Shown one piece after another: positions 1 to 10,044 of a stretch of 64,000 nucleotides of DNA. Made by a program: the position numbers and the translations under genes. The stretch lies in the NCBI GenBank assembly GCA_035610835.1, contig CM069446.1, positions 65,679,191 through 65,743,190 on the forward strand. Direction: 5' to 3'. Under the pieces are notes generated by a model. The model was given only the letters and a program-made list of their open reading frames with translations, was not told where the DNA came from and made no database searches. Positions within the stretch are counted from its first letter, which is position 1. Each line of letters starts with the position of its first letter. This DNA is from Ophiura sarsii. Taxonomy: Eukaryota > Echinodermata > Ophiuroidea > Amphilepidida > Ophiuridae.

Positions 1-251
1 TCACAAGGTAAGGTCAAAGGTCATGTCGCATTTAAAACAGTCATAAGAAAATTTTAAAAGTCACTATAGTTGAAAATTGGCAAAACCATAGTTGGGGCTA
101 TGTTCGCATATAATTGACCAATCTGCACGGGCTGATTATGGTTTTAATTTGTCCCTTTTTGTGTGCACGTGCTTAGTAACATCTAAATAATAACCCTTGT
201 CAGTTTTACTATTTGAGTGAACTATGAAACATGAGACGCTAACAGCTACTT

Positions 252-490
252 ACTGCTGTGACTTATACCCGGGTACCCGCCCGCTATCCCGGGTACCAAT
301 TTAGGTACCCGAATACCCGAAATTAAAATTAAAAAAATGTCATTTTGGGGACAAATTTGTACTTAAAATTTTTTAAATTTTTTTATTTTTATTATTTAAA
401 AAAAAAAAAAGTTAGTGTGTATTTTCGGGTACCCGCCCGAAAAACGGGTCGGGTACCCGGGTACGAAACTACCCGTGCATTCACAGCCTT
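252..490. repeat. GGGTACCCG-rich inverted-repeat element
   Basis: Clusters of ACCCGGGTACCCG at about 267-300 and again at about 425-465 are mutually complementary and flank an A/T-rich centre. The outer edges (GCTGTGA near 255 and TCACAGCC near 480) are also complementary. This gives a foldback unit of about 240 bp, seen directly. No target-site duplication was identified, and family assignment is not possible from sequence alone. Confidence 0.5.
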
Positions 491-769
491 ACTTGACAGA
501 TCGTACAACCAGTCGCGCACCAGTTGGGTACAAGTCAACTGCAGTGATTTGGGCCTAGCGAGCTGTTGCGACCTGTTCTAACTTTTGACAAGTCACCGCT
601 GACTAAATTGGAAACATTTGACAAACAAAAAGCGCTTTTGAAATATGGCAGGCACAAAAGGAGAGGCCGTGATTCTACTTGGGTAATCTGTAAAGCTGAC
701 AAGAGTAGAATGGAAGCACACCATTTTTAAAATTTTTTAATTTAAATTAAATTTTTTTTTTATTGTCAT

Positions 770-1037
770 CGCAGCCAACCGGCTGAATTGTCACAACATT
801 ACAAATTAAATACATTACTAAACAATGCAACGTCCAGGCAGCAGCTACATCAGCGCCAAGTTGTGACATAAACCAACATAAACAAGCATACATAACCCCT
901 ATATAGTAACCCCCTATAGGCAATGTAGACTAAAGTGCCTTGCCCAAGGACACAAACACATTGGCACCAGCGGGGCTAGAACTCACAACCTAATGATTAG
1001 GAGTCCTGCGCTATTCCACTGGACCACACGTGCCTGC
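770..1037 (-). mobile_element. tRNA-derived SINE, minus strand
   Basis: Read on the minus strand, the element begins at about 1037 with a tRNA-like head. It has an A-box-like GTCCAGTGGAATAGC, an anticodon-like CTCCTAATC, and a box-B-like GAGTTCTAGCCCC. A body follows containing CCTTGGGCAAGGCACTTT, a motif often seen in tRNA-derived SINEs, and it ends in an A/T-rich tail. The cloverleaf is degraded, so this is a retroposon rather than a working tRNA gene. Confidence 0.6.
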
Positions 1038-1173
1038 CATACTTCAAAATGGCTTTTTAAAACTCACCATATTCAACGACCCGGATCGCATAGCGACCTT
1101 AGTCTGTAATGCCCTTTAGACTGTATTTACCAGTTTATTAGTTAACTTACTGTTTCCTTTACCTTTTATCTAG

Positions 1174-1356
1174 GGTGGATTTTTCTCCAAAGCTCTAGAG
1201 CTGGCCTTCGAGACGCAGCAATTCCACGCACTGGAGGTGATAGCCGCCGATCTGGACGAGACGACAGACCCTATGCTGCTCAACAGGTGTGCCACATTCT
1301 TTCAGGAACACGGCCAGTTTGATAGAGCAGTGGATCTATTGGTGGTGGCTAAAAAG
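1174..1356 (+). CDS. IFT140: IFT140 exon a (61 codons, phase 0/0)
   Basis: Acceptor TTTTATCTAG, donor AAAAAG|GTGAGG. The peptide begins [12 protein letters not shown] and ends [13 protein letters not shown], a TPR-like helix pair of IFT140. The donor runs straight into a GGGTCAGTGTGAGGTCGA minisatellite at 1370-1470. Confidence 0.93.
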
Positions 1357-4300
1357 GTGAGGGTGCACTGAAGTCAAGGGTCAGTGTGAGGTCGAGGGTC
1401 AGTGTGTGGTCGAGGGTCAGTGTGAGGTCAAGGGTCAGAGGTTGAGGGTCAGTGTGAGGTCGAGGGTCAGTGTTTACTATTGTGTTGGAATCTAGTTTCC
1501 AGCAACCTGGTGCTAAGCATAGATGAAAGGAACCGACAATTTGGTACCCGGTAGTATATTTTAACAGAATAAATCGTATTGGAAACTGGAAACCAATGCT
1601 TAGTACCAGGCTGCCGGAAACGGGATTCATTGTGTTGTGACCAAGTCACCTCTGTATATTGTGAGTGCCTGAATATTTTAAACCTTTGGGAATTGTTATT
1701 AAATGGATTCAAGAAAAGGTGAATCTAACTAGCATTTCGGATTAAGCAGATTTAACGTTTTGATATTCTTAACATCACGATGAGTGCTGTCATCTCACAA
1801 GACAAAAAATGGAGGACGATCAACCATCATTCCCCTTACTCAGGAAAAAGTCATATTTAATATCGAAAAATATATTTTTATGAAAAATGGAAACATTGAG
1901 AAATTTCACCAGTTGGCTCCTTTACTATTACTATGTGATAGTGAGTGAAATGTAGTTCCACAAATGACATTGTAATATTTTGTCTTGTGTATTGCTACAT
2001 TGATAATTGTGTGAAGTATCTGTGAAAAAAATGAGTAAAAAAAGTCATCTCTGTATATGAAGAGCTTTGTTGCAAAAGGGCCACCAGACCGCCCGACATG
2101 TTACTCATTTTGCATTAGTGAATTTGTATTGACAAGTCCATGGAATTAATCAAATTATTGTATGGCTGTGTTCATTACTGTTTCTATGACTTGGATTAGT
2201 GCATCCATGCACGCCAATTGAGGCATTAACAATACAAGCCACATTCCACATAATGAATCCCCTGATTCCCCCCCCCCCCCAACCCCCCCCCCCCTCCCCC
2301 CCCCCCCCCCGATCTGTAAAGCAGGGAATTCTTCAGTTGCATCGGGCTAACTAGTTTTCCCTTCACTTTCCTTCTTTCAGTACGCCGATGCTTTGGAAAT
2401 CTGCCAGGAACACGACGTCAACATCACCGAGAAGCTGGCGGAGAAGATGACCTTGTCCAAGGACGACAAGAACAACGAGATCCGACTACGACTGCTGGAG
2501 AAAGTCGCCGACCTGGCCTTTCAGCAGGGGTCGTATCACTTGGCAACCAAGAAGTACACACAGGCTGGTAATAAAGTCAAGGTTAGTAGCGTTATATACC
2601 CTCGTGACTGACTGTCTACCGAGGGTCATGTGCATATCAGCTCTATTCACAATATTGTGTGCGCTGATCGTAATAGTATTATTACTTTATTCCGTTAATC
2701 TAGCAGCTGTTGAGAGACATGCTTTGAATGAAATGAAGAGGTCCATGGTTCGATTCCCACTAGAACCACTTTTCAACTGATTTATTTCCTTTTGTAAAAG
2801 TTAGGGTAAGAAATATAAGTTCACAAAGTGTGTAGTTCCTACGGAAACAACCCTGGGTTGACAGTCATGTGGGTATTTCCATTGCTGAGTATTGTTATTG
2901 CAAGGGCCTATTTCATAAAAGATTAGATTAATTTTAAGTAAACTTAGGAAAAGTTATGTTTATCTCTTCTTAAACCTTACTCTAACTGAGTTGAGCTTGA
3001 TGAAGACGTGCACAATTCTGAAGTTTGAAGGTCTAAATCATGAAGATCGACTCAATTTGTTTTAAACAATGACGACGCGACAGGCATCTGCAGACCACTT
3101 TCCAAAATGTCACAAAATGATTCAAAAATGTCAAAGATATTACATTTCATCACCATATTTGGAATCACCATGAGAAATGCATTACAATAAGTACAAACAT
3201 GCAAAGTATTGGTTCAGTAATTCTTGAGATAAGACTTTGAAAGTTGGGAAAGGTTTCTGAAAAAAATCTGTTTGGTATATGACTTAACTCATAGCCATGT
3301 GGAAAGTGTTACGAAGACTAACTCTTTTTATGCAATAGGACCACGTTGCTATTCAGACTATTTTCTAAGTCCCATCAAGTCAGTTGTACTGAGTGATGGT
3401 CATATCATTGAATCAAAGCAGTCTGTTGTTTACCTTGGCCTTGAGCTAAATCAATACCTGGATGGGGAGCAAATTGTTCTTAACATTATAAAGAAAGTTA
3501 ATTCTCGGCTAAAATTTCTTTACAGGCAGGCACATTTTTTTACTGTTCAGCTCTGGTGTTATGTCTTTTTGATTATTCAATCTCATCCTGGTATGAAGGA
3601 ACTTGAAAGTATCACAAACAACGATTACAATGTGCTCATAACAAGGTTATTAGATTCATCCTCAACAAAGATTATATGTATTATATAAATCTTGCTGATT
3701 TCCAATCACTCGCCAAGTTTACATCGTTATAACACAAGGGGGGAGTGATTTTAATTTCCAAGTGCCTAAGATCAAGACCCCAAATTCTTGTTCTTTTTAT
3801 TATAATGCAATCACAGATTGGAATAGGCTGCCTGACAATGTTAAATCTATTTCACTGAAATCCATTTTTTAAAAAGATGCAAAAACTCACCTCTTGTTTC
3901 ACATGAATGTCTAGTTTTACAATTCCCGTTTTTAAAGTGAGTGTGGTGTTTTTATAGTATATATGTAGGCAGGTCGTCATACCTTTTCTTAATTGTATTA
4001 TAAGGACCCCTTTGGAAATAAGTTTCTTTTAGCTTAAAGGGTTATCCTTGGCATGTTATCATTTTAAATGTTTTGCTGTATAAATGTACATGTAATATTT
4101 GTAGTTCTAATAGAGTTTATATTTGTATTCTGTGCAATCCTATTTTTGTATAATGTGATAATATGCTGAATAAAATAAAATCAAATAATGAACTTGGATG
4201 TTGCTTTATGTACTGATATTGACCATCAAAGCATATTCCAATTACCATTTACAAATAAGATTTTAATAGGAACATTTTTAATCATATTTTCTTTAACCAA

Positions 4301-7300
4301 ATCTGTTTAACTTACTGTTGTCAGTTTTAGCACTAGACACAAATCAAATCTATCCGCAGAAATGCTGTGTGTTATCAGGATCTATGGTGTTATATATATT
4401 TTTTTTCAGAATCAAGACAAAAAATGTAACAGTATATTTTGCAGGCCTAGAAATTAGTCTCCAAGTGCGGGAATCAAATTTTCTAAATTTGATTCCCGCA
4501 GATAAGGACTCGCGCGAATCATTGATTCACGCAAACCGCGTATTAATTGATTCTCGCAACAACTTTGCGTGAATCAAAAAATGTTTGCCCATATTGATGA
4601 GTCAATGAAAAATGTAATGAGACTGATGACCTGTTTTGTGTCCCCTTTGTTTTACTTGGTAGGTATAAAGACAGTCAAGTATCAAGCCATTTAGCCTGCC
4701 ACTTGCCAAGATACAGTTAGATAGCCTCCTCTACCCGGGTGCCTGCCCCCCCCCCCCTCCCATGGATTAATGTCTATATTCTATTTCCTGGGTCACAATG
4801 AAAGACAAGCTGTATGTAATGTGCACTTTCATTTCCCTGCATCTCCAACTATGACGTTTAATTAAAGATGTTGTTGATTTTGAAATAAATTGTATTTTTA
4901 CATAGAAAACAGTGTTGAAAAAATCATACTGTTGATAAGAATGAATTAAATAATTTAGTATAAGATCTTAGGTTAGGAGTTACTATCCCTAATGGTGTGG
5001 ATCAAGGGGTATTATGTGGGTTATGATCAAATACGAGTCATCTATTAAAGGTCCTGTTTTTGACTCAGAAAAAAAAGAAGTAATTTTTGTTTGTTTTGTT
5101 GTTGTTGTTGTTGTTGCGAGAATCAATTTTTTTCAGATTTGCGCGAATCGATTCGCGGATTCGCGCCGAAATTCTACCCCTGATTTTGTAATGTTTTTCA
5201 TTCATCCATCTCCAGGCAATGAAGTCGCTTCTCAAATCCGGCGACACCGAAAAGATCATTTTCTTCGCGGGCGTCTCCAGACAGAAAGAGATCTATGTGA
5301 TGGCGGCAAACTACCTGCAGTCGCTAGACTGGAGGAAAGATCCAGAGATCATGAAGAACATCATCGGATTCTATACAAAGGGCAGAGCGTTGGACTCGCT
5401 GGCAGGATTTTATGACGCGTGTGCGCAGGTAAGTTTGGCTACAGTATGAATCTTAGTCCAAGAATACTGACTCTCATTTCAAGAAGATATATGTGACCCA
5501 TCATGAGTAAATGAGGCAGAATGCAGCAGTAGTTCATTTGATTTGAGAGCACAAATGTAGGGCAAGGTAAAAATAAGTTAAATTCAGAACAAGTCTTAAT
5601 TTCTGATCTTTGATACATTTTGTATCTAATCAAAGACTAAAATTCATGAAAATATAGATTTGTTAACATAACCAAAACTGTAATTGCCCATAACTTGACA
5701 ATTTTATTTGATATTTTGAGACAAAGTGCATTTCATTTATCTGTAACTTTGGTTTGGAATGTGGTATGACATTAACTTTGGTACCAATATGTTCCTTAAC
5801 ATTTAAATATTAATATGATATCAATAACTCAATATTCATATGTCCCTCATTGTGTGCCTCATTTACTCGTGTTGGGTCACATATTTTGATTGATAATGAT
5901 ATTTCCAGTTCTTAAATAAGATTTTGAATTACACTGTCTATGGCAAATATCTTATTCAATAAGTTGCTTCATAAATTTTCCTATTACGGTTCGTTGAGTG
6001 AATCAAGTCATTAACCCTAACCCATTCGGGCACTTTTTTCAGAATTTTTTTCTGCGCGGAGAAAAGTAACCCCAAATGTCACCGCCCCCCCCCCCACCGG
6101 ATTTGAACCACGGACCCCCAGCACCAGCGGCTTAGGATTCCCCACTACACCACGGGTGTCAATGCTACTTGGCGGGGTATACTCCGCCAAGTATATAGCC
6201 TGGGTACATTTTATCCTCCAAAAATTGGACGCCGGGTGGAACATAGAGATTGGCTCGTTGGATTTGGCAGGGTTAGGGTTAAGGTATGGGCTGAGTCAGA
6301 GAATCCACCTGATGACAATTTTGAAAGACACAAAAGATATTTACATTGTAAGCAAATCTGTTCTAGCAGGTATTGAGCATGTTTTTGTTTAATCGTCAAT
6401 GGAGGGCAGTGCAGAATACTTGCGACGATGCAGATGGCGGTGGACATAGTCTCATTCACGAATATTCAAGGTTTAATTATTGCGTACAACAAGGGTATGT
6501 TATCAACCAAATGCGACAATGTTTACTGACGGATACAATTCAAAAAGTAATACTTAAATTGGAGTTGATTTCCAATTCCAACAACAGTTTAGGATGACAT
6601 AATTTAGTGATGATTTGTTGTTGTTGAATCCTTTAAGTAAGAAACCAATGAGAATTCCATATGAGCGGTGAAGAGGTTTAAGGGAAGTGTCAACCCTTTT
6701 TTATGAAATTTATCAAGCACTGTAACTTTTAAACTAATAATGTAAAGTACATAAAAGTGAAACATTTTAATTTTGAAAATATTGACCAAAAAATGCCAAA
6801 AATGTGATTTATGAGATCAAAAACAAACAAATTGTTGGCAATCATTTCAAAACTAAAAATGTTTAAGCCAAAAGAAACCCTGATCCTAGATAATTGACTT
6901 AAGATGATTTTGGTGAAATTTTGGATTTGGTTTTGGTTGTCTGAAAATTGTTGGCGCCAAAAAAGTGATTTTTGGGCAAAAATGTAAAAATAACTATTTT
7001 TAGTGAAATCTGATACCAAAAATGGATTCGCTGACTCATTTCATTAAAAAAATGTATACTTTTATGTACATCACATTTATAAACTGCTCACAAAAAGTTA
7101 GGAAACTTTTTTTAATCAAGTATATTTTTATTGTTTAGTACCCTCTTGTATTATGTTGCATATCAATGGAAAGCTGAAGTGTTCTTCTTTAGAATGATAC
7201 CAAATGTGCAATGATTGAATGTTGCTGGACTTGGCCACATTAATGAGAATGAGACAAAGTCACAAATCAAATGTGCCAAAATTAGCAATTTTGTGTTTCT

Positions 7301-10044
7301 GTGTGAACGAACAAATTGGCATTGTAATGAAAACAAGCAAGACAACTTACTGATCTTAACCCACTTTATTGAGAAAAAATTGTAGGCCTAAATCTTTCAT
7401 CACTTACCTTCATGACCTTTCACCTGTTAACCCCTTGCAAAATACCCAAACAATGGTTTTCTAAAGAGATGAGGGTTAACTTGTGTGTGTTGTGCTCACT
7501 GGTGCAAATCTTTGTGTAAACCATTAATGGTTCTCAAGCATGACTGGTTTGATAATTATTGATCATTACCTATTGACTGTTTAGCACAGATAACGGTAAT
7601 TTTGGCACATTTGATTTGTCACTTTGCCTCATTCTCATTCACGTGGCCAAGCTCATTAACATGTAATCATTGCAAATGTGGTATAATTTTAAAGAGGAAC
7701 ACTTCAGCTTTCCATTGATATATAACATATACAAAGAGGGTAATGAATAATAAAATTATACTTGATTAAAAAAAGTTTCCTAACTTTTTGTGAGCAGTTT
7801 AGTTTAAAAGTTACAGTGCTTGATAAATTTTGCATCACAAAGGGTTGACACTTCCCTTACTGTATACCCTCTGTCATCTAACATCAAACCATAGTAGGAG
7901 GCTCAGTACGAAACCAGTGCAAGTATAGGGTTAAGATAGTGTTGTTATTTATTCTTTTCCCCAGGTTGAAATCGACGAATACCAGAATTATGACAAGGCC
8001 CTCGGAGCTCTGAGCGAGGCATTCAAGTGTCTCAGCAAAGCAAAGATGAAGAATACCTCGCAGCAAGAGGACAGATTAGCGGCGCTCAAACAGAGGATCA
8101 CCATGGTCAAGAAATTTGTGACAGCTCGAAGGTGAGATGTAATGGGCATTCATGTAGTTTTAACACTTTCCACGTGACAGGCGTCTGAAGACGACATTCC
8201 AAAATGTCACTAAATGTTTATAAAATGTTGAAATTATTGAATTTCATTATCATATTTGGACTCACCATGAGAAAGTATAAACATGCTCAGTATTGGTTTA
8301 GTAATCCTTGCGATAGACTTTGAAAATTGGGAAAGGTTTCTGAAAAATCTGTTTTGTATATGGTAAAACTAATAGCCATGTGGAAAGTGTTATCTAACTA
8401 TGATTGTTTGGAGCTGTCGATTGAGCACCTTCAAGCATTTCTTGCCAATTTGGAACCGACTGAACTATAGTGACATGTCAGCGAACTTTGAAAGCTCTTG
8501 GTAAAAAGTGTATAATGATGGAATGCTAAGAACAGTGTTCAGCATCAACTGTAGAGAGCATGTGACAAATGAAGACCTGTACGGGGATCTACCTAGAGTC
8601 TCGGATAAGATCAGAGAATGCAGAGCAAGATTTGCTGGACACAGCTTTAGAGGGTCCAATGAGCCTGTCTCCAAACTCGGTTCAAAACATGGAGCAAGGA
8701 AACGGGGTAGACCAGCCCTAACTTATACTGTACTGGTAAAATTAAGATGGGTACTACGTTACACCGCTGAGTAATATGTAGAAGCTAATAAGTACAGATG
8801 AGTTTATACGATGAAGCAAAGATTTTATTATCCGACTTTTCGTCTATCCGGGCTTTGTCAAGGTAGAATTAAAGTGACATAAGGCTATTATTGTTCAACG
8901 GGAAAAGTATATTGACCCACTCAAGCATGACACATAAATGCAGGTAGAAGAGCTCAAGGTAGCCATGCTTGAGAGGATGATTTGGAGAAGCCTAATGGGT
9001 CGGGAAAATCACCCGACCAGGTCAAGTCAAGTATATGGCCTCAAGGATGAATGGAGATGATTTACAACATTTTAAACCGATTTTCTTTCACAGGCAATAT
9101 GATGAGGACCCTGACAAGGCCATGGAGCAATGCCAAATACTCCTGGAAGAACCTGACTTAGACAATGCAGTGAGGGTGGGAGATGTGTATGGTATGAAGA
9201 TAGAACATTATGCCAGACAGGATCAACACAAAAAGGTTGGTGCTACAAATGGCAGGTGGGGGTGGGGGTGGGGGCCTGGGGGTACGATAACAAGGTCATG
9301 GAGAAATGCCAAATACTCCTAGAAGAACCTGACTTAGACAATGCAATGAGGGATGGGAATTTCTATGGTATGAGGATAGAACATTATGCCAGGCAGGCCG
9401 ATAACATTATGCCAGACAAGATCAACACAAAAAGGTGGGTGTTAAAAATGCCCGGGATGAAGGCCTAAAACAACCATAGAACAGAACAGTTCATTTCCAC
9501 ATGAAGATTTCCCCCATATTCTAAAAAAGGGTCAGTAGAACAGGGTTTCTTTTTGGGTAGCTAAAGACACTGGTTTAAATCCATGTTTATGATTGGTCAA
9601 TTGTAGGATATACTCAATTGAATAACCAATTAAAATACTCATACTAGAAGATTTTACTCCCATCTTCATCATGGATACAATTATTCTAACAATGTCTCTG
9701 ATTGGTGCAACAAATGATGGATCCAAATTTCTGACCAATCGGCACATAGTTCTCAAGGGGTTAAAAGCATTGATTGTTTCTCTGTCCATCTCTCTTATAT
9801 TATTATCAAAATGCATTATTAATTTTCACAGGCCTACAGTCTCATGGAAGAGATGCGTGCGCGCATACCCACCGTCAACATGGCGTACTACATCAATATA
9901 CGTACCGTAGAGGCCGTCCATCAGGCGTTGGGCATCCCACTCGGGCGTGGCATGGGGGCAGAGCAGGATGGAGCAGGGGGCGATGCGGGTAGCGAGGAGG
10001 AGGTGGAAGAGGACGTGCAAGAAGAGGACGAGGGATTCTGTTGA
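1174..10044 (+). CDS. IFT140: Intraflagellar transport protein 140, C-terminal six exons (5' part outside window)
   Basis: IFT140 is a core subunit of the IFT-A complex, which drives retrograde transport in cilia and import of membrane cargo. Six exons join in frame: 1174-1356, 2381-2581, 5216-5428, 7965-8131, 9094-9235, 9832-10044. All have GT/AG borders, with phases 0,0,0,2,0 between them. Together they encode about 372 residues, roughly the last quarter of a family member of about 1,450 residues. The N-terminal WD40 propellers lie upstream of the window. The visible part is the TPR-like helical region, with strongly conserved blocks such as [34 protein letters not shown] and [16 protein letters not shown]. 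An acidic E/D-rich tail ends at the TGA at 10042-10044. Assignment is by recognition of these blocks and is firm. Exon 5 has a damaged tandem copy just downstream. Confidence 0.95.
1360..1475. repeat. Minisatellite of about 20 bp at the exon a donor
   Basis: About five degenerate copies of a GGTCGAGGGTCAGTGTGA-type unit begin within 15 bp of the splice donor. This is seen directly. The repeat is too short to suggest any function beyond local slippage. Confidence 0.75.
1487..1628. mobile_element. Small foldback MITE with 8-bp target-site duplication
   Basis: The ends are complementary over about 30 bp: the left arm reads GTTTCCAGCAACCTGGTGCT and the right arm AGTACCAGGCTGCCGGAAAC. The element is flanked on both sides by ATTGTGTT (1479-1486 and 1629-1636). 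An 8-bp duplication fits hAT-type transposition by family knowledge. There is no coding capacity. Confidence 0.75.
2265..2311. repeat. Poly-C tract (poly-G on the minus strand)
   Basis: About 40 nearly uninterrupted C residues, broken by AA and T, lie 70 bp before the exon b acceptor. The tract is intronic. Confidence 0.9.
2381..2581 (+). CDS. IFT140: IFT140 exon b (67 codons, phase 0/0)
   Basis: Acceptor CCTTCTTTCAG, donor AAG|GTTAGT. It encodes [20 protein letters not shown] through to the diagnostic [13 protein letters not shown] block and is open in frame throughout. Confidence 0.94.
3071..3311. mobile_element. TAACACTTTCC-family MITE, copy A (left end damaged)
   Basis: It is homologous along its length to the copies at 8160, 12366, 29286 and 50240. 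Shared landmarks are GGCATCTGCAGAC, TTCCAAAATGTCAC, GTATTGGTTCAGTAA, GAAAGTTGGGAAAGG and the right terminus GTGGAAAGTGTTA. The left terminal TTAACACTTTCCAC is replaced by unrelated bases. Non-coding. Confidence 0.75.
3313..4188 (+). mobile_element. 3' end of a non-LTR retrotransposon (CR1/L2/Jockey-like), decayed
   Basis: The reading frame at 3380-3540 gives [15 protein letters not shown] and [15 protein letters not shown], typical of the segment just after the reverse-transcriptase core in CR1/L2/Jockey-type elements. Further on (about 3815-3845), in a shifted frame, is the C-terminal motif [10 protein letters not shown] 3' tail containing GGAAATAAG and ending in repeats of TAAAATAAAA completes it. 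It lacks the catalytic YADD region and is broken by frameshifts, so it is a dead, 5'-truncated copy inside an IFT140 intron. Confidence 0.75.
4467..4499. repeat. Perfect 15-bp hairpin
   Basis: GCGGGAATCAAATTT is followed by TCT and its exact complement AAATTTGATTCCCGC. Related GCGAATC/GATTCGC pieces follow to 4575 and reappear at 5115-5180, so this is probably part of a decayed foldback repeat. Confidence 0.8.
5216..5428 (+). CDS. IFT140: IFT140 exon c (71 codons, phase 0/0)
   Basis: Acceptor CATCTCCAG, donor GCGCAG|GTAAGT. It encodes [17 protein letters not shown] through FYDACAQ, the most conserved stretch of the IFT140 C-terminal half. Confidence 0.95.
6011..6282. mobile_element. MITE-like element with telomere-like inverted ends and an internal tRNA-like module
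   Basis: The ends are exact 13-bp inverted repeats, TTAACCCTAACCC and GGGTTAGGGTTAA. The outermost TTAA on both sides could be a TTAA target duplication, as in piggyBac/Kolobok-type insertion. On the minus strand at about 6085-6165 is a tRNA-like module with A box TGGTGTAGTGG and an exact box B GGTTCAAATCC. The layout (ends, about 120 bp, tRNA-like, AAAAAA-rich stretch, end) matches the two elements at 57741 and 58059. No protein is encoded. Confidence 0.7.
6678..7859. mobile_element. TTAAGGGAAGTGTCAACCC-ended inverted-repeat element, interrupted
   Basis: The left end (6678) starts TTAAGGGAAGTGTCAACCC and continues into ATTTATCAAGCACTGTAACT. The right end (7801-7859) is its complement over about 55 bp. 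A related copy without the inner insertion lies at 39906-40325 and shares GGCGCCAAAAAAGTGATTTT. Without the 718-bp inner element the unit is about 460 bp and non-coding. Confidence 0.75.
7082..7799. mobile_element. Nested foldback element flanked by TA
   Basis: The terminal inverted repeats start AACTGCTCACAAAAAGTTAG and the complementarity extends, with decay, over about 200 bp per arm. TA flanks both ends (7080-7081 and 7800-7801). The uninterrupted relative at 40258-40285 reads CATTATTAGTTTAAAAG across the same point, supporting a TA target duplication as in Tc1/mariner-type elements. A related foldback sits at about 41430-41845. Confidence 0.8.
7965..8131 (+). CDS. IFT140: IFT140 exon d (phase 0 in, phase 2 out)
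   Basis: Acceptor TTTTCCCCAG, donor CGAAG|GTGAGA. It encodes [20 protein letters not shown] through KKFVTAR plus two bases of the next codon (AG), completed by G at 9094 to give Arg. Confidence 0.94.
8160..8393. mobile_element. TAACACTTTCC-family MITE, copy B
   Basis: The ends are TTAACACTTTCCACGTG and CATGTGGAAAGTGTTA. The interior is collinear with the other four copies. The left flank gives TTAA and the right end TTAT. Non-coding. Confidence 0.85.
8487..9035 (+). mobile_element. C-terminal remnant of a non-LTR retrotransposon ORF
   Basis: The frame at about 8523-8720 reads [20 protein letters not shown], then RFAGHSFR and [12 protein letters not shown]. This is a C-terminal tail common in invertebrate LINE ORF2 proteins. 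The match resumes after interrupting sequence at about 8944 with [19 protein letters not shown]. It is broken and has no catalytic region: a dead insertion in an IFT140 intron. Confidence 0.7.
9094..9235 (+). CDS. IFT140: IFT140 exon e (phase 2 in, phase 0 out)
   Basis: Acceptor TCTTTCACAG, donor AAAAAG|GTTGGT. It encodes [20 protein letters not shown] through [11 protein letters not shown] damaged tandem copy begins about 50 bp past its donor. Confidence 0.93.
9283..9455 (+). pseudogene. IFT140: Broken tandem duplicate of IFT140 exon e
   Basis: The sequence repeats the 3' two-thirds of exon e and the start of the following intron. The peptide [16 protein letters not shown] is shared. The copy starts inside the exon, so it lacks its own acceptor. 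It also carries a 23-bp internal duplication around ACATTATGCCAG that shifts the frame before the donor-like AAAAAG|GTGGGT. It should therefore not encode a working alternative exon. The G-rich GTGGGGGTGGGGGT stretch between the copies may mark the junction. Confidence 0.8.
9456..9831 (+). other. Last IFT140 intron
   Basis: AT-rich sequence with no recognised element. It contains one GGGTCAGTAGAACAGGGTTT segment (about 9529) that resembles pieces at 10420, 10945 and 11205. It ends at the acceptor AATTTTCACAG. Confidence 0.6.
9832..10044 (+). CDS. IFT140: IFT140 last exon with stop
   Basis: It encodes [13 protein letters not shown], then [20 protein letters not shown], a Gly-rich linker and the acidic tail [16 protein letters not shown] before TGA. 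The acidic end is typical of IFT140. Confidence 0.93.
   Translation, partial: AYSLMEEMRARIPTVNMAYYINIRTVEAVHQALGIPLGRGMGAEQDGAGGDAGSEEEVEEDVQEEDEGFC

Larger units (their letters stand above)
1..1173. other. Intron upstream of the first visible IFT140 exon
   Basis: No coding exon was recognised before the acceptor at 1171-1173. The stretch holds a GGGTACCCG-rich inverted repeat (about 252-490) and a minus-strand tRNA-derived SINE (about 770-1037). The remainder is AT-rich single-copy-looking sequence. It is presumably an IFT140 intron, because the exon at 1174 starts in phase 0 in the middle of the protein. Confidence 0.6.
2582..5215 (+). other. IFT140 intron filled with repeats
   Basis: The intron contains a TAACACTTTCC-family MITE (3071-3311), a LINE 3' remnant (3313-4188), a perfect 15-bp hairpin (4467-4499) and GCGAATC-rich inverted segments (4465-4580 and 5110-5180). 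The rest is AT-rich sequence in which nothing else is recognised. Confidence 0.7.
5429..7964 (+). other. IFT140 intron with tRNA-bearing and nested inverted-repeat elements
   Basis: This holds a TTAACCCTAACCC-ended element with a tRNA-like centre (6011-6282). It also holds a TTAAGGGAAGTGTC-ended element (6678-7859) into which a 718-bp foldback has inserted (7082-7799). Sequence 5429-6010 and 6283-6677 shows nothing recognisable. Confidence 0.7.
8132..9093 (+). other. IFT140 intron with a MITE and a LINE remnant
   Basis: Contents are the copy B MITE (8160-8393) and a LINE open-reading-frame remnant (8487-9035). The sequence between them is short and unremarkable. Confidence 0.7.

Noticed and set aside
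9283..9455. Alternative IFT140 exon
   Set aside because: No acceptor at the matching position, and a 23-bp insertion breaks the frame before the donor.
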